Positions 1-11,367 of a stretch of 64,000 nt of DNA are shown piece by piece. A program made the position numbers and the translations under genes. This stretch comes from Vanrija pseudolonga. Lineage: Eukaryota; Basidiomycota; Tremellomycetes; Trichosporonales; Trichosporonaceae. Under the pieces are notes generated by a model. That model did no database searches. It was not told where the DNA came from and saw only the letters and a list, made by a program, of their open reading frames with translations. The DNA is taken from assembly GCF_020906515.1 (NCBI RefSeq), contig NC_085849.1, forward strand, positions 1,736,001 to 1,800,000, in the 5' to 3' direction. Position 1 is the first letter of the stretch. Every line of letters starts with the position of its first letter.

Positions 1-573
1 ACGACAATCACAGAAACACCTGACTCGTGCCACGTGGCGCGGTTAGCGGTGAAAAATGCGTGTGGCAAAGGTGCGTCTTTTGACGCATTTACAACGGAAG
101 GCGCGGTCTTCACCAGCTTCACTTAACTTTTACACAAAAGCGACAAAAAGGCATGCTCTCAAGAAATTAGGAATTAAACTGGTGGAGGAAAACTGAAGCG
201 TTTTGCCAAATCATGCATGCATCAACTGTTGTGGATAAGTCGCAAAACGACATCAACAAGGCGGCGATCACTTCCTCGAGGCATCAATCATGCTTCCTTT
301 CCGCGTTCGGCCCCGGCAGCCGGAGGCAGTATCGCGGGATCAAATACACGTGGCTTTGATCCCGTCACCTCCACCCCGGTCACAGGCAGGCGCGTCTCCT
401 CCTGTTGACGTGATCAGGTCATGACGCCTTGAGCCGCGCCCGGACAAAGCAGCCCGGCTGTTAGGACATGGCCGACACCCGCTCGAACTCTTGTGTCCCA
501 TCGCACATTCCAACTTTGGCTCTCAACTTGCCAAAGCCTCGTTGCTCTACCCCCCCGCAGAAGCGCCGGCACA
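1..573. other. Intergenic, upstream of the SurE-type gene
   Basis: No coding region is supported here. A 10-bp palindrome built on TGCATGCA lies at 213-222, a motif that recurs in other non-coding stretches of the window. The last 100 bases before the first ATG are pyrimidine-rich, as expected of a short fungal 5' leader. Confidence 0.6.
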
Positions 574-1912
574 ATGTCCCCTCTGCCAATATACGGAAAG
601 AAGCCCGTGGTCCTGCTGACGGTGAGTAGGCGCGCACGGTGGCGAGGTGGTGACGCCGCCGGTGGAGGCCGGCCAGGCTGACCGAGGTTTCCCCACCCCC
701 GCAGAATGACGACGGTCCACCTTCCTCCCACTCACCCAACATCTACTCCTTTGCCAAACTTCTCATTGAGAAGCTTGGCTGGGATGTGCGCGTCGTCGTG
801 CCCGCGACGCAGAACTCATGGTGAGCTGTTGATGTCTGGTCCTCTAGCTCACACCCAGGGTCGGGAAGGGCTTCGCCATCACGCAGATCATCGACGCCAA
901 CTACTTCTATCCTCTCGGTGGGTCCGGTTGGAAATTGGCATATCCCACCTGACACCCCCAGAACCCGATGGACTCAAGGGCGAGATTACCACCAAGCGGA
1001 GGCCATTGAAGGAGGGCGAGAGCATGGAATGGGTGCTGCTTAGTGGTGTGAGTTGACACACGCGCCGAAACCTTCGCTTGTGAATTACCGGGATAGATCT
1101 GACAACAACCCGTCATAGACACCATCGACATGTGCCAACATTGCGCTGCACAACATCTACCCCGGCGAGATCGACCTGCTCATCTCGGGCCCGAACCGTG
1201 CGTCTGGATGGATACTTCAGCGCGATGATCCACTGACGCCTCAGACGGCCGCAACTCGTCCACCGCGTTTGCCCTCTCGTCGGGCACCATTGGCGCCGCC
1301 CTCGCCGGCGCCCTCTCGGTTCCCATTCCCGGCCCTTCCCTCGATGTGCCAAGTCTGCACAAGGAGCACATGCCGTGCATTGCCGTGTCGTACGGTGTCG
1401 TGACGCGGCCCGTGGAGGACAAGACGCTCGAGCTGGCCACGGACGTCGCGGTGGACGTGTGCAAGGCCCTGTTTGACGACTGGGGACACGAGGGCGGCGA
1501 CGACCGCAACCCGATCCAGCTGTACAGCGTCAACATCCCCCTGGTCGAGTCGGCCATCACTAAGGAGAATCGCAAGGTGTGCTTCACGACCATGTGGCGC
1601 AACACGTACGGCCGCTTGTTTAAGCAGACCTCGGCGATCACCAACAAGGACTACAACCCCGGTGATGACCCAAACGCAGCCAAGGCCGCCAAGCCTGCGG
1701 AGGAGGACAGCGACCGGTTGCGATTCAGATTCGCGCCCAACCTCCAGCCCATGATCCTGCCTTCGGTGGACCAGCTGCCTGAAGGCTCCGACGCGTGGGC
1801 CTTTGCCCACGGCTACACGTCGGTGACGCCCATCAGGGCCGAGTATGCTGGCTTGTATGACGGCGGCCAAGGTTTCGGAAGCACTGGCGAGAGGTTCTGG
1901 AGCAACCTGTAG
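574..1912 (+). CDS. SurE-family 5'/3'-nucleotidase (survival protein E-like phosphatase)
   Basis: Six exons (574-621, 705-820, 859-917, 962-1047, 1119-1197, 1245-1912) give 351 residues with all splice phases closing. The SurE signature NDDG falls at residues 17-20, created across the first splice junction. The second family motif, SGPNHGRNS, lies near residues 126-134 and is also completed by splicing. SurE proteins are metal-dependent phosphatases that dephosphorylate nucleoside 5'- and 3'-monophosphates; fungal forms are often annotated as acid phosphatases. The conserved Asp pair and the Asn of NHGRN are the expected metal ligands. No signal peptide is visible, so a cytosolic protein is likely. 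The fusion to a tubulin-tyrosine-ligase domain known in yeast Pby1 is absent. It runs tail-to-tail with the cystinosin-like gene, with 227 bp between stops. Family assignment is firm; the substrate is not known. Confidence 0.93.
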
Positions 1913-2139
1913 TTGTTGACATGCATCAATGCAATGAGCGTGTTGCCGAGGTTGGCGAGTTAGCAGAGCTCGAGTGTGGCAATCTGACCATTGTGAGTCA
2001 ATCTCAGGGATGGCAAGTTTCGGGATGTCTTGAACCTGAGCTCGACATCTGGAATCGTTAAGGGTGCTTCATACAATGAATGATGCTACAAGGTGCTAAT
2101 GGTATCAGACATCTATTGCTATAACAGTCTTGCTGTCGT

Positions 2140-3232
2140 CTATTGTTGTTGTTCTGGCTGCTCCTCCTCCTTTGTGGGTTCGGGGTACTCGACGTAGTGC
2201 TGGTAAATGAACAGGAAGTCGAACTGGCGTGGTCAGCAACATGCTCGGGATTTTCATCTTCCCCAAAACGAAAACCACTCACCAAGAAAGTGATGCCCGA
2301 CATCCCGAGCTTGCCGGGATTGGCAATGATGCCGGCAGGCTGGCGGTCGATGAACACAGCCGAGATGACGAGCTGCAGGAGCGAGAAGATGCCGCCTGTG
2401 AGGTCCTGCGCGCGTGTGTCAGCACTGGCCTCTTTGCATGCGACGCTCGGGACGCGCCGCGCCATGCCCACTACTCACCAGGAAAATGGTCGTGATGGCA
2501 AAGCCCTGCACCGTCTGCAGCTTGTAGTTGAGGTACAGCTGGGGGATGTACTTTGTGATGGTGATGACGAGCTTGACGAACGACGTGTAGTAGAGGACGT
2601 CGAGGAACATGACCTTGCCACGGTAGAGTGCGATGGCCTGGTATGCTGCCGAGATGCCGATGAGGGCGATGAGGACGCGGACGAAGCGGCTCGGGGTGGT
2701 GGGTGCCGAGGCCGTCTTCTCGTCCTGCGTGAGGAGAGGGCGGCGCTCAGCGTCGACGAGCGCGTACGGGTCCGCCTCGTGCCTCTTCCTCAGCCACACG
2801 TAGTACCAGTGTTGGAGCAGCGTCAAGGTCGAGAAGGTGAACGCGTGGGCCGCGAACGCGAGGTCGGAAAACGACACTTGGGGGTAGTGGCCGTCGTGTC
2901 TGCGTGCATACTCCTCGCGTGCTGATTTCGAGAAGAGCGCGCCCGCGCACCAGATGAGCAGGCCGAAGAAGCCTATTGGGTTGAGGTAGACAAAGTCGGG
3001 TGAGAGGCCCTTGGTCCTGTGGTGGTTTGTGGTTAGCTCCGTCGTCTCCGAAACCGAGCCGTCGGCAGCTGCCGGCGGGCCGCGGTGGTGGTGGCTCAAG
3101 TAAGTGCCAAACTCACGATTTTCGCCTGTAGTTGAGCAGGAGCTGGGGGTAAAATGACACGCTCCACGCCGTGAAGTAGATGATGCCGCAGAGCGACGAG
3201 GCGATCTGCCAGACGATGGGGAAGAAGGTCAT
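2140..3232 (-). CDS. Cystinosin-like lysosomal/vacuolar transporter (PQ-loop family)
   Basis: Four exons (3117-3232, 2479-3016, 2283-2405, 2140-2223) encode 286 residues. Two PQ-loop signatures are visible: SFYPQLLLNY near the N-terminus and KYIPQLYLNYK in the second half, each followed by a basic residue. This is the cystinosin/Ers1 arrangement of seven membrane helices. Family members export cystine with protons from the lysosome or vacuole. The start chosen opens directly into helix 1 (MTFFPIVW). An upstream in-frame ATG would add a polar, His/Thr-rich leader unlike the family. The C-terminus is a short acidic, Gln-rich cytosolic tail ending QPEQQQ. The second exon carries most of helices 3-6. 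Cystine as substrate is inferred from the family. Confidence 0.9.
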
Positions 3233-4806
3233 GGTGGTGGAAGTGGTGGCGAGTGGGAACGACGGTGGGGCAGTGTTTGTTGCGTGCTGTTGCAGTTTTG
3301 TAACGTGTGAGTGGCGGCCGTGTGCCACTCGAGTTTGTGGAAATGAGTTACGTCGACTCTAGCGTGATGGACGGAATGAATGGTGAAAACTGGGCGTGAC
3401 GAGGATTTTGGCACGCGCTGGTGTTTGTTTTAACAAGAGACAAGAGAGACAAGAGAAGATGAAGAAGTCGAGATGACGATGCAGGTGTAGATGAAGTGTG
3501 TGCATGCGGTGCGGGTGCATGGGCACATTCATAAGCAGCCAGGGTTCAGAGTCGAGCAAGGATCCCGGCCGTGGCCGTGGCCGCGTGCATGCTCGGTGTG
3601 GTGGTGGCGGGGACGAGCCGAAGGTGACTTTGCACTGACTGTGCAGCAGTGTCGTCACGCGTCTCTGCACCTCGTCGTTGATTACAAACCTGACGCGATT
3701 CGAAGACGTGATCAGTGTTATCAATGGCGGACGGGGCTCCACCAGATTCGAAATTATTGGGAATAACTGCCACTCGGTGGTCACCGAAGTAGGCGGAGGG
3801 CAGCGACAGTGGAGTCGCCAGCCAGTGGATTCCAGAAAAGACGTGCTGGGTGTAACGCTGCTCGCTCCATGCACCATGCATGCATACTCGCAACAACATG
3901 ATGGCCGGAGCAGGGCAAGGTCACCTGCGCACACTAGCTCGTGCTCACCATCGCGACTAGTCTCCTCCCTTTGTGCACACGCGCCGCGGCTCCACGCCCA
4001 CCGAGTGAGTGAGACATTGCCGCCCCGCCCGCCCCACGCCGATCGGCTATGATCCGCGCACGCACGCACCGCCGTGGGAAGCGGGTTTGCCCGCCCAGGT
4101 GTTGCCCCAGCGGTTTGGATAGTGGGCTGGGGCGTGGGGGAGGTGGGTGCATGCACTCTTGGATGTAGGATGCATGCAAGTACCAGACTGCTGGCGAGGT
4201 ACACAGCATGCACACTGCGGACTTGCAAGGTGCATTCAGAATGACGCAGGTGAAATCAACTATGAACTAACACGCACCACCTCCACCGCCACTACTGGAT
4301 TCTTAGCCTTCCCCAGAGGCACCGACCTCGTACGAGGCAGCAAACTAGGCGGCCGATCGTGCAAGCGTGCGCTACTCATGCCTAGGCCAGGTCCATTGCC
4401 CTGCACTGCGCGCTGGTATCTAGCACTATGATGCGTTACGAGCTGAAGACACAATTGCCACCCGCCACTTCGACGGCCAGCTTGTGCAGCGTCGAGCGCG
4501 GGCAGGCCTGAGATGACTGAGATACGGCCTAGGACAGTGCCCACTTCCCCTGTGCTGCCCACTGGTCCCCATGAACGAACGTTACTGCTGTATTCCAGAT
4601 AGCAGCTGGGAGGCTTCTGTTGCGGCGCCCATGGCCTCGGCAACCTCGGCAGGTTTGCTCTTGTTTGTTGCCACTCCCCCCAGCCCAGCCCTGCCCCGTC
4701 TGCCAACTGCTATTCATATCCTACAGAGTCGTGCCACTGAGACCAGCCTTGCCACCCCGAGCCATGCCACTGAACCCAACCTTGTTGCCACCGCCACCAG
4801 CCCCGC
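3233..4806. other. Intergenic, 1.6 kb, upstream of the cystinosin-like gene
   Basis: I see no gene. Open frames on both strands are Arg/Pro/His-rich and lack domains or splice support. The stretch holds a cluster of GCATGC-containing palindromes at about 3501, 3586, 3875-3885, 4147-4156, 4171-4178 and 4205. Confidence 0.55.
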
Positions 4807-6732
4807 CTACTTCCTCCCAAGGACCTTCTTCAGCGCGCCACTCAGCTCCGCGGCCGGGTCCTTCGCCATGCTGATTGAGCGCCACGCAATGTGCTTGTCC
4901 GGCCGCACGAGCAGCGCGCCGTCCTCGTCCACCTCGCGCTGGCGCGCCCAGTCGTAGTACAGGTCCTCTGCGGTCTGCTGGGGGCCGATGATGACGGCCG
5001 TGAGCGGCACGCCGAGCTCCGCGGCGACCTTCTTCGCCGCCTCGGCCCACGCCGCGCCCGTCGTCCCCGTGAACAGCGTGTACGTGTTGTACTTTGCCAG
5101 GTCGAGCGTCGAGACCTTGTTCGTCCGCGAGCCGACCCACGCGTGCGGGAGGCGCGCGCCCGGCGACGTCGAGACGCGGTAGTACAGGTCGGCGTCCTTG
5201 TCCCCCTTTGGCCTTGTGCCGTCCGACACGACAATATCCGACTCGTAGAACTGGCCCATCTCGACTCCGTGCGCGTTGAACCTGGGGAATAGTTAGCAGT
5301 GGCCACGGGGCTCGTCGCACCACTCACTCGTAGTTTTTCAGGTCCATGGCAGTGACCAGGTCGGCGCGCTTCTTGGCACCGGCCTTGGTCGGCGCCTTGC
5401 GCTCCTCAATCTCCTTGGCCATGTCCTCGGGCGCCATGCCGGGCCTGATGCCGAGCGCGTCGAAGAGGTGCACAAACTCGCGGCTCGACTTGTTGGCGCG
5501 CGTCACGATCTGCTTGGCGACGGGGGCGCGCTCGGTCGAGTACGTCTCGAGGATGGACGGGTCGGCGTGGCCCTTGACAACCTGCGCGATCTTCCAGACG
5601 AGGTTGTACGAGTCCTGGATGGACGTGTTGGAGCCGAGGCCGTTCGACGGCGGGTGGCGGTGGATCGCGTCGCCGGCGCAGAAGACACGCCCCTGCTGCA
5701 GGTGGGTCGCGTACAGCTCGTTGTTGCCCCACAGGCTCCTGCCAGTGATCTCCACGTCGAGGTCCGGGATGCCGACGAGGCTGCGCACGATCCCAATGGC
5801 CGCCTCGTCGTCGATCGACGGCGGCGGCTTGCTGATGTCATAGCCCCAGACGATGAGCCACTCGTTCCACGGGCGCACCATGCGGACGAGGCCGGCACCG
5901 ATCCCCCCGATGTTGGCGCCCGGCTGGATGACCCAGTAGAGCACCGACGGGCGGTCGGAGACGTGCGCCGCGAGGTCGGCCTTGAAAGTGATGTTCATCG
6001 AACCGGCAATGTCCATCTTGCCGATGGTGGGGAGGGCGAGCTCCTGCGCGATGATGCTGCGCGCGCCGTCGGCGCCAATCATGTACTTTGCGTGGATCTC
6101 GTACTGCTCGCCCGTGAGGCGGTCGCGCACGGTCGCGACGACGCCCTTGTCGTCCTGCTTGTGCGAGATGTATTCTGTACTGAAGCGCGTGTGCGTGCCG
6201 CGCTTGGACGCGTTCTGGACGAGGATGGGCTCGAGGTAGGTCTGGCGGCGTGTCAGGAGAGCCTGTGGCCTCGGCTTACCTGCGGGATGTCACACATCGA
6301 GCTCGGCGACGCGAGGGTGTGGTCGGCCTGGCGGGCGGGGTGGACACCCCAGGTCAAGATACGCCCAATCTCCTCGCCGTTGATCGACGTGCAGAACACC
6401 GTGTCGCCGCACTGCGCGTGCTCGGTCGCCTCGGCCTCGACCTGGCGCTCGATGCCCATGTCGCGCATGATCTCCATCGTGCGCTGGTTGGTGATGTGCG
6501 CGCGCGGGGTGTTGGCGGTGTAGCTGGGGGCATGAGAATGGGCCCGCCACAGCCAATGCCACCACCCTCCCACTCACCGGTACTTGGTGATCATGATGGC
6601 GGGGATACCCAGCTCGGCGAGGAAGAGGGCCGCCGCGCCGCCTGCCGGGCCAGAGCCCACAACGAGCACGTCGGTCTCAATCGCGCCCTTTGGGAGCTCG
6701 GTCTCGCGCTGTCCGTCCTGGAAAGCTGGCAT
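4807..6732 (-). CDS. FAD-dependent aromatic hydroxylase (TfdB / phenol 2-monooxygenase type)
   Basis: Four exons (6578-6732, 6280-6523, 5328-6241, 4807-5281) encode 595 residues, the usual size for the TfdB/phenol hydroxylase group of class A flavoprotein monooxygenases. In order are the Rossmann FAD motif VVGSGPAGGAAALFLAELG (about residues 23-41), the DG motif YMIGADGARS, and the GD motif VFCAGDAIHRHPPSNGLGSN. A C-terminal thioredoxin-like domain follows, as in phenol hydroxylases. These enzymes use NAD(P)H and oxygen to hydroxylate phenolic rings ortho to the existing hydroxyl. Introns are 38-54 bp, the second only 38 bp. No aromatic-degradation partners (ring-cleavage dioxygenase, dedicated regulator) lie beside it, so it appears to stand alone. 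Family is secure; the aromatic substrate is unknown. Confidence 0.9.
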
Positions 6733-8064
6733 GGTGGTGGAGGTTAGGTGATGCGTGCGTGGGGGAGTGGGCGCTCGACACCTCTCGACGCGGCCATTAA
6801 GTACCCCGCCGCCCTCGTCGCGCCGCACCCCACTAGGCTACAAGCACCGCTGCAACCAGGTGACATCGTCAAACATAGACATTTCGGTGGGCAGGGTATG
6901 GGTGCTAGCAATCTCGGCGTCATAGACATGCCAGAGACGTCGGAGGTGCCGAGCGGCCGCTGCACTCGTACAGCACGTGGTGGGAATCGGTAGCCAAACT
7001 GGGTAATTTCGGCTTCTCCAGCTGCTAGCAGGTGGGACTGCTTACTCGAGCGGCAACTGCGTGCCCCAGGGTGCCCTACACACTCTGGTGCGACTGGCTG
7101 CCGGCCAGCTGACACAGCGCGTGCATGGCCATCGCCGCACCCGATGGCGGCGGGGACAGGCAAGTGGTGAGGTGGGGTGGGATTTTGCGAGGATCTCGCG
7201 CGACAACGCGACGCGACGATGATCGAGGCTCTGAACGGACGCGAGGACGAGATCCCCGCATTGGTGGGTGATGTCTTAGAGACGCCAGGGAGGCAGGCAA
7301 TGACCTCAGGCGTATTGTTGGTCGGACGGATCGGAGAGTGGGGCGTGCGAGGCATGACACGGTGCGAGACAGTGGAGCCCTGTAAGCAACGACCGGCTGG
7401 GTGCAAGACGCGCTGAGCTATCCCTCCCATGAGTTTATCAGCTGCTTGGTCGCTATGGGGCCGTCCCGATGTGGCCAGTGCGTGAGACTGATCATGTTTG
7501 GGGGCGTACGGGGATTGACGGTTGAGCCGGGTCGATAAGATTAGGAGGAGGCTTGGCGGTGTGGCGCGGGCGTCGGTGACTGGCCGTGCACGGACATCAC
7601 CAGGGCGCATGTGCGCTGGATGACACACTCGTTGTCGGACAACCACCTCCCAGCTCATCATCTCGACTTACCAGCCCAACCTGTGGGCGTGCCACGACGA
7701 ACACACGAAGAGGTCCCACCGGTGACGGCGAGGTCGGCGGCGTGGTGTAGGCCACCGTGGCACCGTGCCGTGGTGATGTGCACCAGGACACCTCCCCAGA
7801 GCTCCCATTTCCCTCCCGACCTTGCTCCTCCGCACAGTCAACCAACCCGAGACCCGGAGAACCGTACACTGCTCGTCAAAAACCTGTGGCATCAGCGGAA
7901 CCACACAACCCACAACGTCATCCAAAGGTTATCGCGGCCAGGCACCACCGCCGCCGCCAAAACAAGTGGCCGTTGCAGTGCCCGTCGCGGTCTTGGCACG
8001 GCCGCACTGCATACTCTTCATACCAGGAGCACTGCATGACGGTGCTGTTGACAATGTACACTCC
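6733..8064. other. Intergenic, 1.3 kb, between divergent monooxygenase and membrane-protein array
   Basis: No gene supported. This is the shared upstream region of the leftward monooxygenase and the rightward five-gene array. The long open frame on the minus strand (about 6744-7661) is Arg/Ser/Pro-rich, overlaps the monooxygenase start, and shows no domain. The GGGTCCCGyG element seen before array genes 2-4 was not found here. Confidence 0.5.
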
Positions 8065-8835
8065 ATGTCAGCTAACACGACGAACACGACAAGCACGACG
8101 GCGCCGGCGGTATCGTCGGCGTCCGCGGCGGCGCCCCAACCGTCGCTGAGCATCAACTACACCGTCCCCAACTCGGAGTACGGCCGGCAGTGCGCCCACA
8201 ACGTGGTGACTTACGCTGGCACGTTTCCCCCCTTCGAGGTGTAGGTTGTTGGCTCGGTTCCAGCTGACACCAGATCGATCATGGACCACAACACGTCGAT
8301 CAAGACGTGGGGCGATCTCCGCAGCCAGCGCGGCACGCTGCAGTACACGTCGCCGAAGAAAGGCGGGATATACTACCTTGTCCTCAAGGACAGCCGCAAC
8401 GCGACGGCGACAAGCAGGCCGCCGCTGTACGTCATCGAGGGGGGCAACTGCGGCTCGGGCCCAGACAAGGGGGTGCTCGCGGGCGCCATCTCGGGCGCCA
8501 TCGTCGGCGCGCTCTTCGTCGCGGCCGTGCTGTACCTCGGCTGGAATAGGCTCCAGAAGCGCAAGGCGGAGCACGACCTCGCTGCGCGGCAGGCGCGCGC
8601 CACGGCCGACCTGCGCGCCGGGCTGGCGGCACAGGCGCTCCGGCCTAATCCGGGGCGCGAGGAGGCCGGCGTGGTGAGAGTGCAGGAGGAGGGGGAGGAC
8701 GTCGCGCCTGCTTATGACGAGGAGGGGAAGCCGCCACTGTACCAGGAGGAAGGGGACGGGGGGCCAGGGGAAGGCGAACACACACCGATATCGACACCTG
8801 TGCCAACAACGTACCCGCCCCGACGGCCGCAGTGA
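8065..8835 (+). CDS. Tandem membrane-protein family, member 1 (PPxY tail)
   Basis: Two exons (8065-8240, 8274-8835) separated by a 33-bp intron give 245 residues. The N-terminus (MSANTTNTTS) has tightly packed N-glycosylation sequons and no hydrophobic signal peptide. A compact ectodomain of about 80 residues runs between Cys43 and Cys118, with a GTFPPFEV turn just after the first cysteine. One helix follows (about residues 125-149, GVLAGAISGAIVGALFVAAV), then basic residues and an acidic, proline-rich cytosolic tail with APAYDEEG and a canonical PPLY (PPxY) motif. The layout suggests an N-out single-pass protein inserted by its own helix. The ectodomain resembles the small beta-sandwich units common in uncharacterised basidiomycete membrane proteins, but I cannot name a family with certainty. 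The start was chosen because paralogues begin with the same MS-x-NTT pattern. Confidence 0.82.
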
Positions 8836-8930
8836 AGTACTGTATCTACATATGTATTACTCGACCCATGTGCTGCGCGTACGTTATCGGGCCCCACAGA
8901 GCGCATGGACCATGAAACTCTAACAGGGGT

Positions 8931-8940
8931 GGGTCCCGCG
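8931..8940 (+). promoter_or_regulatory. Shared upstream element GGGTCCCGCG, copy 1
   Basis: The sequence GGGTCCCGCG lies 111 bp upstream of the ATG of array member 2. Near-identical copies sit 103 and 124 bp upstream of members 3 and 4, each followed within about 15 bp by an A-rich CCAA/ACAAGG stretch. Spacing and similarity suggest a duplicated promoter element. Binding factor unknown. Confidence 0.5.
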
Positions 8941-9041
8941 TTGCCAAGGAACCGCTAGGTGCCTCCTCCTCTTCAACAACACCGACACCGGCTCCACTTG
9001 CCTCGGCACTGCAACATTCGGCATTGCACCGCTTGCCTGCC

Positions 9042-9870
9042 ATGTCCACGGGCGGCAGTGAGGGCACGGTGGCGACGACAGCTGACTCCGCAGCCACCGA
9101 CTCGCTCTCGCTCGTCATCACGCTCGCGGGCAACGCCACCGCCCCGCAGTGCGGGGAGCTGAGCGTCAACTTTGTCGGCTCTTACCCCCCATACGACTTG
9201 TACGCCCCGTTCCAGCCACGCACTGACTGACGCCAGCGACATCCTCGATGCGAACCGCCGCGTGCTCCCCAGCGGGGGTTTCTTCATGCATTCCGACAAT
9301 GCGTCTGGCACGCGCCCGATCACGATGCGCGCGTCCCCGGGGACGGCATACATCCAGATCGTCGACTCCAAGGGGCAGCAGGCCACCACCGACGCGGTGA
9401 CAGTCACGCCGGGGAGCACAAGCTGCATGCCGTCGAGCGTGAGGGTGCCGGTACCGTCGTCGGGGTCCGTGACGCAGTCGCCCTCGTCGGGTGGCGGGCT
9501 GAGTTCCAGCCAGATCGCCGGCGCGGCGATCGGCGGCCTGCTCGTCCTCTGCCTGCTGACGCTGCTTGTATGGCGATGTGATCGCCGCAGGCGGTGGCGT
9601 GCTGCCGACGCGGCGCCGGCGCCCCCGCGGCCCGTGCGCACTGCGGACCCGCAGCAAGAGGCGTGGCAGGCGCGGTGGACAGCGGCCGGGGCGCCGAGAC
9701 CGACGCCAAGGAGGGACGAGGAGAGAGCGACGGCAGAACAGCACGAGGAAGTAGCACCGCCTTATGAGTCGCCAGGGGAGGAGAGGCCGCCGCTGTACAA
9801 GGCTGAGAGTGGCTCGTCGGGCGAGCACACGCCGCCACCACCTACAACGTATCCGCCACGACCGCGATGA
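9042..9870 (+). CDS. Tandem membrane-protein family, member 2 (PPxY tail)
   Basis: Two exons (9042-9199, 9237-9870; intron 37 bp) give 263 residues. The plan matches member 1: a Ser/Thr-rich N-terminus without signal peptide, Cys37 in APQCGEL, the SYPPYDF turn interrupted by the phase-2 intron, and a second ectodomain cysteine in STSCMPS. The single membrane helix is IAGAAIGGLLVLCLLTLLVW, followed by RCDRRRRW. The cytosolic tail has VAPPYESPG and then RPPLYKAES, a canonical PPxY motif about ten residues downstream, and ends in TYPPRPR. The first ATG after the 5' element opens the frame with MSTGG. It lies 206 bp after member 1 in the same orientation. Probably a surface protein with a WW-domain-binding tail; the ligand or role is unknown. 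Confidence 0.82.
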
Positions 9871-9963
9871 TGACGGTGATGATGTATGCAATACGAGTTG
9901 ATTGTGGCTGCTGCGTGTTATCAGACACCGCTGATCGATCCCACTTTATGAATGCCGGGTTAG

Positions 9964-9973
9964 GGGTCCCGCG
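9964..9973 (+). promoter_or_regulatory. Shared upstream element GGGTCCCGCG, copy 2
   Basis: Identical 10-bp core to the copy before member 2, placed 103 bp before the ATG of member 3 and followed by TTTAATAACAAGG. Confidence 0.5.
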
Positions 9974-10066
9974 TTTAATAACAAGGCGGGCATGTCGTTC
10001 CGCGAGCCCGCTATCGACTGCCCGCCTCGGCGCAACGATTTTGACCTTGTACACCACCTCGCCGCC

Positions 10067-11048
10067 ATGTCTTCCACGAACACAACGATACCGAGCAGCA
10101 GTAGCACGGCGCTGCCCAACGCGACGACGACGGCGGGCGGCGCCAACTCGACCACGCCGGCCGTCAATTTCCCGCTCACCATCACGGCCGACACGAGCGT
10201 CAAGCAGTGCGGTTACCTGGATTTTCGCTGGACCGGCTCAGCCCCGCCGTTCACCTTGTGCGTGCTTACTTGACCACCCCTGCAACACGCGCTGACAGCT
10301 GCCCAGCTACCTGCTCAACTCTAGCCACATCGAGGCCTCGCTCAACTTCACTAGCGGGCGCGTGAACTCGTCGAGCTGGATCAGGGCGCGCTACCCGCCC
10401 GCGACGAACGTCAACCTCGTCGTTGTCGATGCGCAGAACGCGCGCGCGACCAGCAACCCCGTGCATATTCTCGAGGGGACCGACGCCTGCATGCCCTCCT
10501 CGTATCAGTCGCGGCCGGCAGCGCGGGGCCCGTCGGCGGGCACGATCGCCGGCGCCGTGTTTGCCGGCGTCTTCCTCCTCTGTATCTTCTACTGCGTCTG
10601 CCGCCGGCGCGTAGTCGCCGCGCGGTACGCGCACGCCGAGAACGCCCGGCGTGCAGCGCGCGCAGCAGAGGTGCCCACGACCGACCCCGAGATCATACGT
10701 CTCAACTCGCGCGCACGCGAGCGCGAGCGCGAGCGCGACCAGGAGGAGAACGTCGCGCTCATGAGCGCCGCTGCTGCGCCCGCGCGGCCGGCACCGCCAC
10801 GCCGGCTCACCGGCGAGCCGGACCCCGACGACGTCGCGCCGCCGTACTCGCCTGCCGACGCGACAAAGTACCCCCCTCCGCCGATATACCAGGGGATGGG
10901 AGCGGCAGGTGAGGGGGCGAGAAGTGGGCGGGTGGAGAGCGGCGACGACGGGGCGGTGCAGGGCGATATCGGCGAGCAGAGCCGCGTACCCCGCACGCCG
11001 ACGTCTCCACCGCCACCTCTCACGCCGCTATCGCCTCGGCGAACATGA
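10067..11048 (+). CDS. Tandem membrane-protein family, member 3 (PPxY tail)
   Basis: Two exons (10067-10257, 10307-11048; intron 49 bp) give 310 residues. The N-terminus MSSTNTTIPSSSS carries sequons. The first conserved cysteine is in KQCGYLDFRW, the SAPPFTF turn sits at the intron, and the second cysteine is in TDACMPS. The helix is TIAGAVFAGVFLLCIFYCVC, immediately followed by CRRRVV, a strong stop-transfer signal. The tail has a dense Arg/Glu segment (RARERERERDQEE), then TGEPDPDDVAPPYSPADATK and PPPIYQG, so both the APPYSP box and a PPxY motif are present. The tail block is almost identical to that of member 4, indicating a recent duplication. Surface location and WW-domain interaction are inferred. 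Confidence 0.84.
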
Positions 11049-11061
11049 TGCATATATGCAT
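11048..11061 (+). repeat. 14-bp palindrome ATGCATATATGCAT at the 3' end of member 3
   Basis: A perfect palindrome that begins on the last base of the member 3 stop codon. The sequence that follows (GTTGTAC..CGTCGG) resembles the sequence after member 4 at 12313-12333, so the duplication unit seems to include 3' flank. Confidence 0.45.
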
Positions 11062-11367
11062 GTTGTACACCGTCGGGGCAGACTTGATGATGTGGCGTGG
11101 GTTGTCCGACCAGCGGCCCGCGGCCAGCAGTGAGGTACCCGTCGCGATGTACGTACTCGCGGTGGAATTGTGGCGTGACGTTATCAGCCATGTCGGTCCG
11201 CCGTCCTGTGTACGGACGGACGACGGTGATCCTCAAGCTCCAGGGGTCCCGTGCTGCCAAGAAGGCGGTCAGTACCGCCCCGACTTGACTCGGCGTGCAA
11301 GGCAGACATGCTTAAGGCATGCAAGGCCTGTCGTCTGCGTCAGCACAACTCGGCAACACTCACCATC
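11062..11367. other. Intergenic between array members 3 and 4
   Basis: No gene. It holds the duplicated 3' flank of member 3 and the third copy of the upstream element at 11244-11253. Confidence 0.5.
11244..11253 (+). promoter_or_regulatory. Shared upstream element GGGTCCCGTG, copy 3
   Basis: One base differs from copies 1 and 2. It lies 124 bp before the ATG of member 4 and is followed by CTGCCAAGAAGGCGG, close to the sequence after copies 1 and 2. Confidence 0.45.

Noticed and set aside
3359-4228. 289-codon minus-strand open frame upstream of the cystinosin-like gene
   Set aside because: His/Pro/Ser/Arg-rich, no domain, overlaps other random frames, no supporting introns.
6744-7661. 305-codon minus-strand open frame next to the monooxygenase
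   Set aside because: Overlaps the monooxygenase start and shows no recognisable protein features.
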